Shown here piece after piece: positions 6,277 through 6,803 of a stretch of 6,803 nt of DNA; position 1 is the stretch's first letter; the number at the start of each line of letters is the position of its first letter. A program made the translations under genes and the position numbers. The notes beneath the pieces were generated by a model, which worked only from the letters and a program-made list of their open reading frames with translations, was not told where the DNA came from and made no database searches. The DNA is from Nitrospira sp. (lineage in GTDB: Bacteria; Nitrospirota; Nitrospiria; Nitrospirales; Nitrospiraceae). The DNA lies in NCBI GenBank assembly GCA_015904045.1, contig JABMDG010000001.1:22590-29392 (forward strand), read 5' to 3'.

Positions 6277-6803
6277 TCCCGTACGACGATCCGATTCTCG
6301 TACCGGAGATCTACATCGTTGGCTCCGTCGCCATACCCATCAAGACTCAGCGTCTTCACCGCCGGCTTAACTTGCTGAAACCGCTCCCACTGATCGCCGA
6401 TGGCTCCTTCGCCGAAGTGGAACTGCACGCCTCGGACGGACGCTACCAGGTCGGCGGGATTCGCCGCATTCACTTGCAAACGCCCCCCGTAGACCTGTCC
6501 CATGAGTTTCGTTAGCTCGATCCCGGACACAACTGCCTGTCGTACCTGTTCATCGCCTCGAAGAAGCTTCTTGAGATCGACACCCGTCACCATCGGCAAC
6601 GACACATCGTCCGTCTGAGCAAGGCGGCCCAACACATGACCTTCGGTATCGCTGAGCACGTTTTCTGAACCGGTCCGAATGACCGCAGCAGGCGTTCGCT
6701 CTCTTACGGATATGCGCAATTCATGAAACGGCACACGCTCCACCGTCGCTTCTTTAATCCATGGATGAGACTCCACCCGTTCCTTAATCGCCGAGGTCAC
6801 AAT
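6267..6803 (-). CDS. ftsQ: Cell division protein FtsQ, C-terminal part (5' end beyond the window)
   Basis: FtsQ is a single-pass inner-membrane divisome protein whose periplasmic POTRA and beta domains bind FtsB/FtsL. The frame stays open to the window edge (the GTG at 6800 is an internal valine codon), so the cytoplasmic tail, membrane segment and part of POTRA are missing. The 178 visible residues start with the end of POTRA: SHPWIKEATVERVPFHEL followed by RISVRERTPAAVI. Next comes the FtsQ domain with VLSDTEGHVLGRL (a D-x-x-G turn), LPMVTGVD and the closing strand VDLRYENRIVVRERG, typical of FtsQ/DivIB ends. About 50-110 N-terminal residues should lie upstream. It ends in TGA within the ftsA ribosome binding site. 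Identification rests on domain style plus its place directly before ftsA, which together are convincing. Confidence 0.92.
   Translation of the reverse strand: MVTSAIKERVESHPWIKEATVERVPFHELRISVRERTPAAVIRTGSENVLSDTEGHVLGRLAQTDDVSLPMVTGVDLKKLLRGDEQVRQAVVSGIELTKLMGQVYGGRLQVNAANPADLVASVRGVQFHFGEGAIGDQWERFQQVKPAVKTLSLDGYGDGANDVDLRYENRIVVRERG

Noticed and set aside
1..6803. A new defence system, mobile element, CRISPR array or biosynthetic cluster
   Set aside because: All long coding regions except the 105-residue gene belong to known housekeeping families. I found no direct-repeat array, transposase, integrase, tRNA or att-like site.

Overview
The window looks like a stretch of bacterial chromosome carrying the distal end of a division and cell-wall (dcw) cluster. 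Almost everything is on the minus strand, so the biological reading direction runs from position 6803 down to about 316. The order is ftsQ (cut by the window edge), ftsA, ftsZ, pgeF (YfiH family), yggS (PLP-binding), proC, a short DivIVA-like tail, then a class-C beta-lactamase-fold serine hydrolase. A small uncharacterised plus-strand gene (2-319) converges on the hydrolase, and their stop codons overlap. Gene order, fairly high GC and protein style suggest Nitrospirota (a Nitrospira-like bacterium). That is an inference from memory of the families, not from a search.

Region by region: 6803-4969 carries the divisome core. FtsQ is the periplasmic bitopic protein, FtsA the actin-like membrane tether and FtsZ the tubulin-like GTPase. 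ftsQ and ftsA are very tightly packed, and ftsA and ftsZ each have a very strong Shine-Dalgarno sequence that decides the start codon. 3733-2181 carries pgeF and yggS, which commonly accompany ftsZ. They are separated by a 98-nt gap holding two perfect short inverted repeats. 2188-1637 is proC, whose start overlaps the end of yggS by 8 nt. It stops right after the conserved LSGSGP motif and lacks its whole C-terminal dimerisation domain. Directly behind it, in another minus frame (1655-1506), lies a 49-residue tail that reads like the end of DivIVA. The simplest reading is that a segment holding the 3' end of proC, the 5' part of divIVA and probably whatever lay between them (often yggT) is missing, by a real deletion or by misassembly. 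1446-316 is an intact-looking serine hydrolase without a signal peptide.

Together the genes describe Z-ring assembly and anchoring (FtsZ, FtsA, FtsQ), peptidoglycan quality control (PgeF), PLP homeostasis and proline synthesis (YggS, ProC) and a probable wall-related or esterase hydrolase. I see no CRISPR array, tRNA, rRNA, insertion sequence, phage gene or new multi-gene system. The points most worth a second look are the proC/divIVA junction and a duplicated PTFLR motif in the FtsZ tail. No stretch longer than 300 bases lacks a gene.
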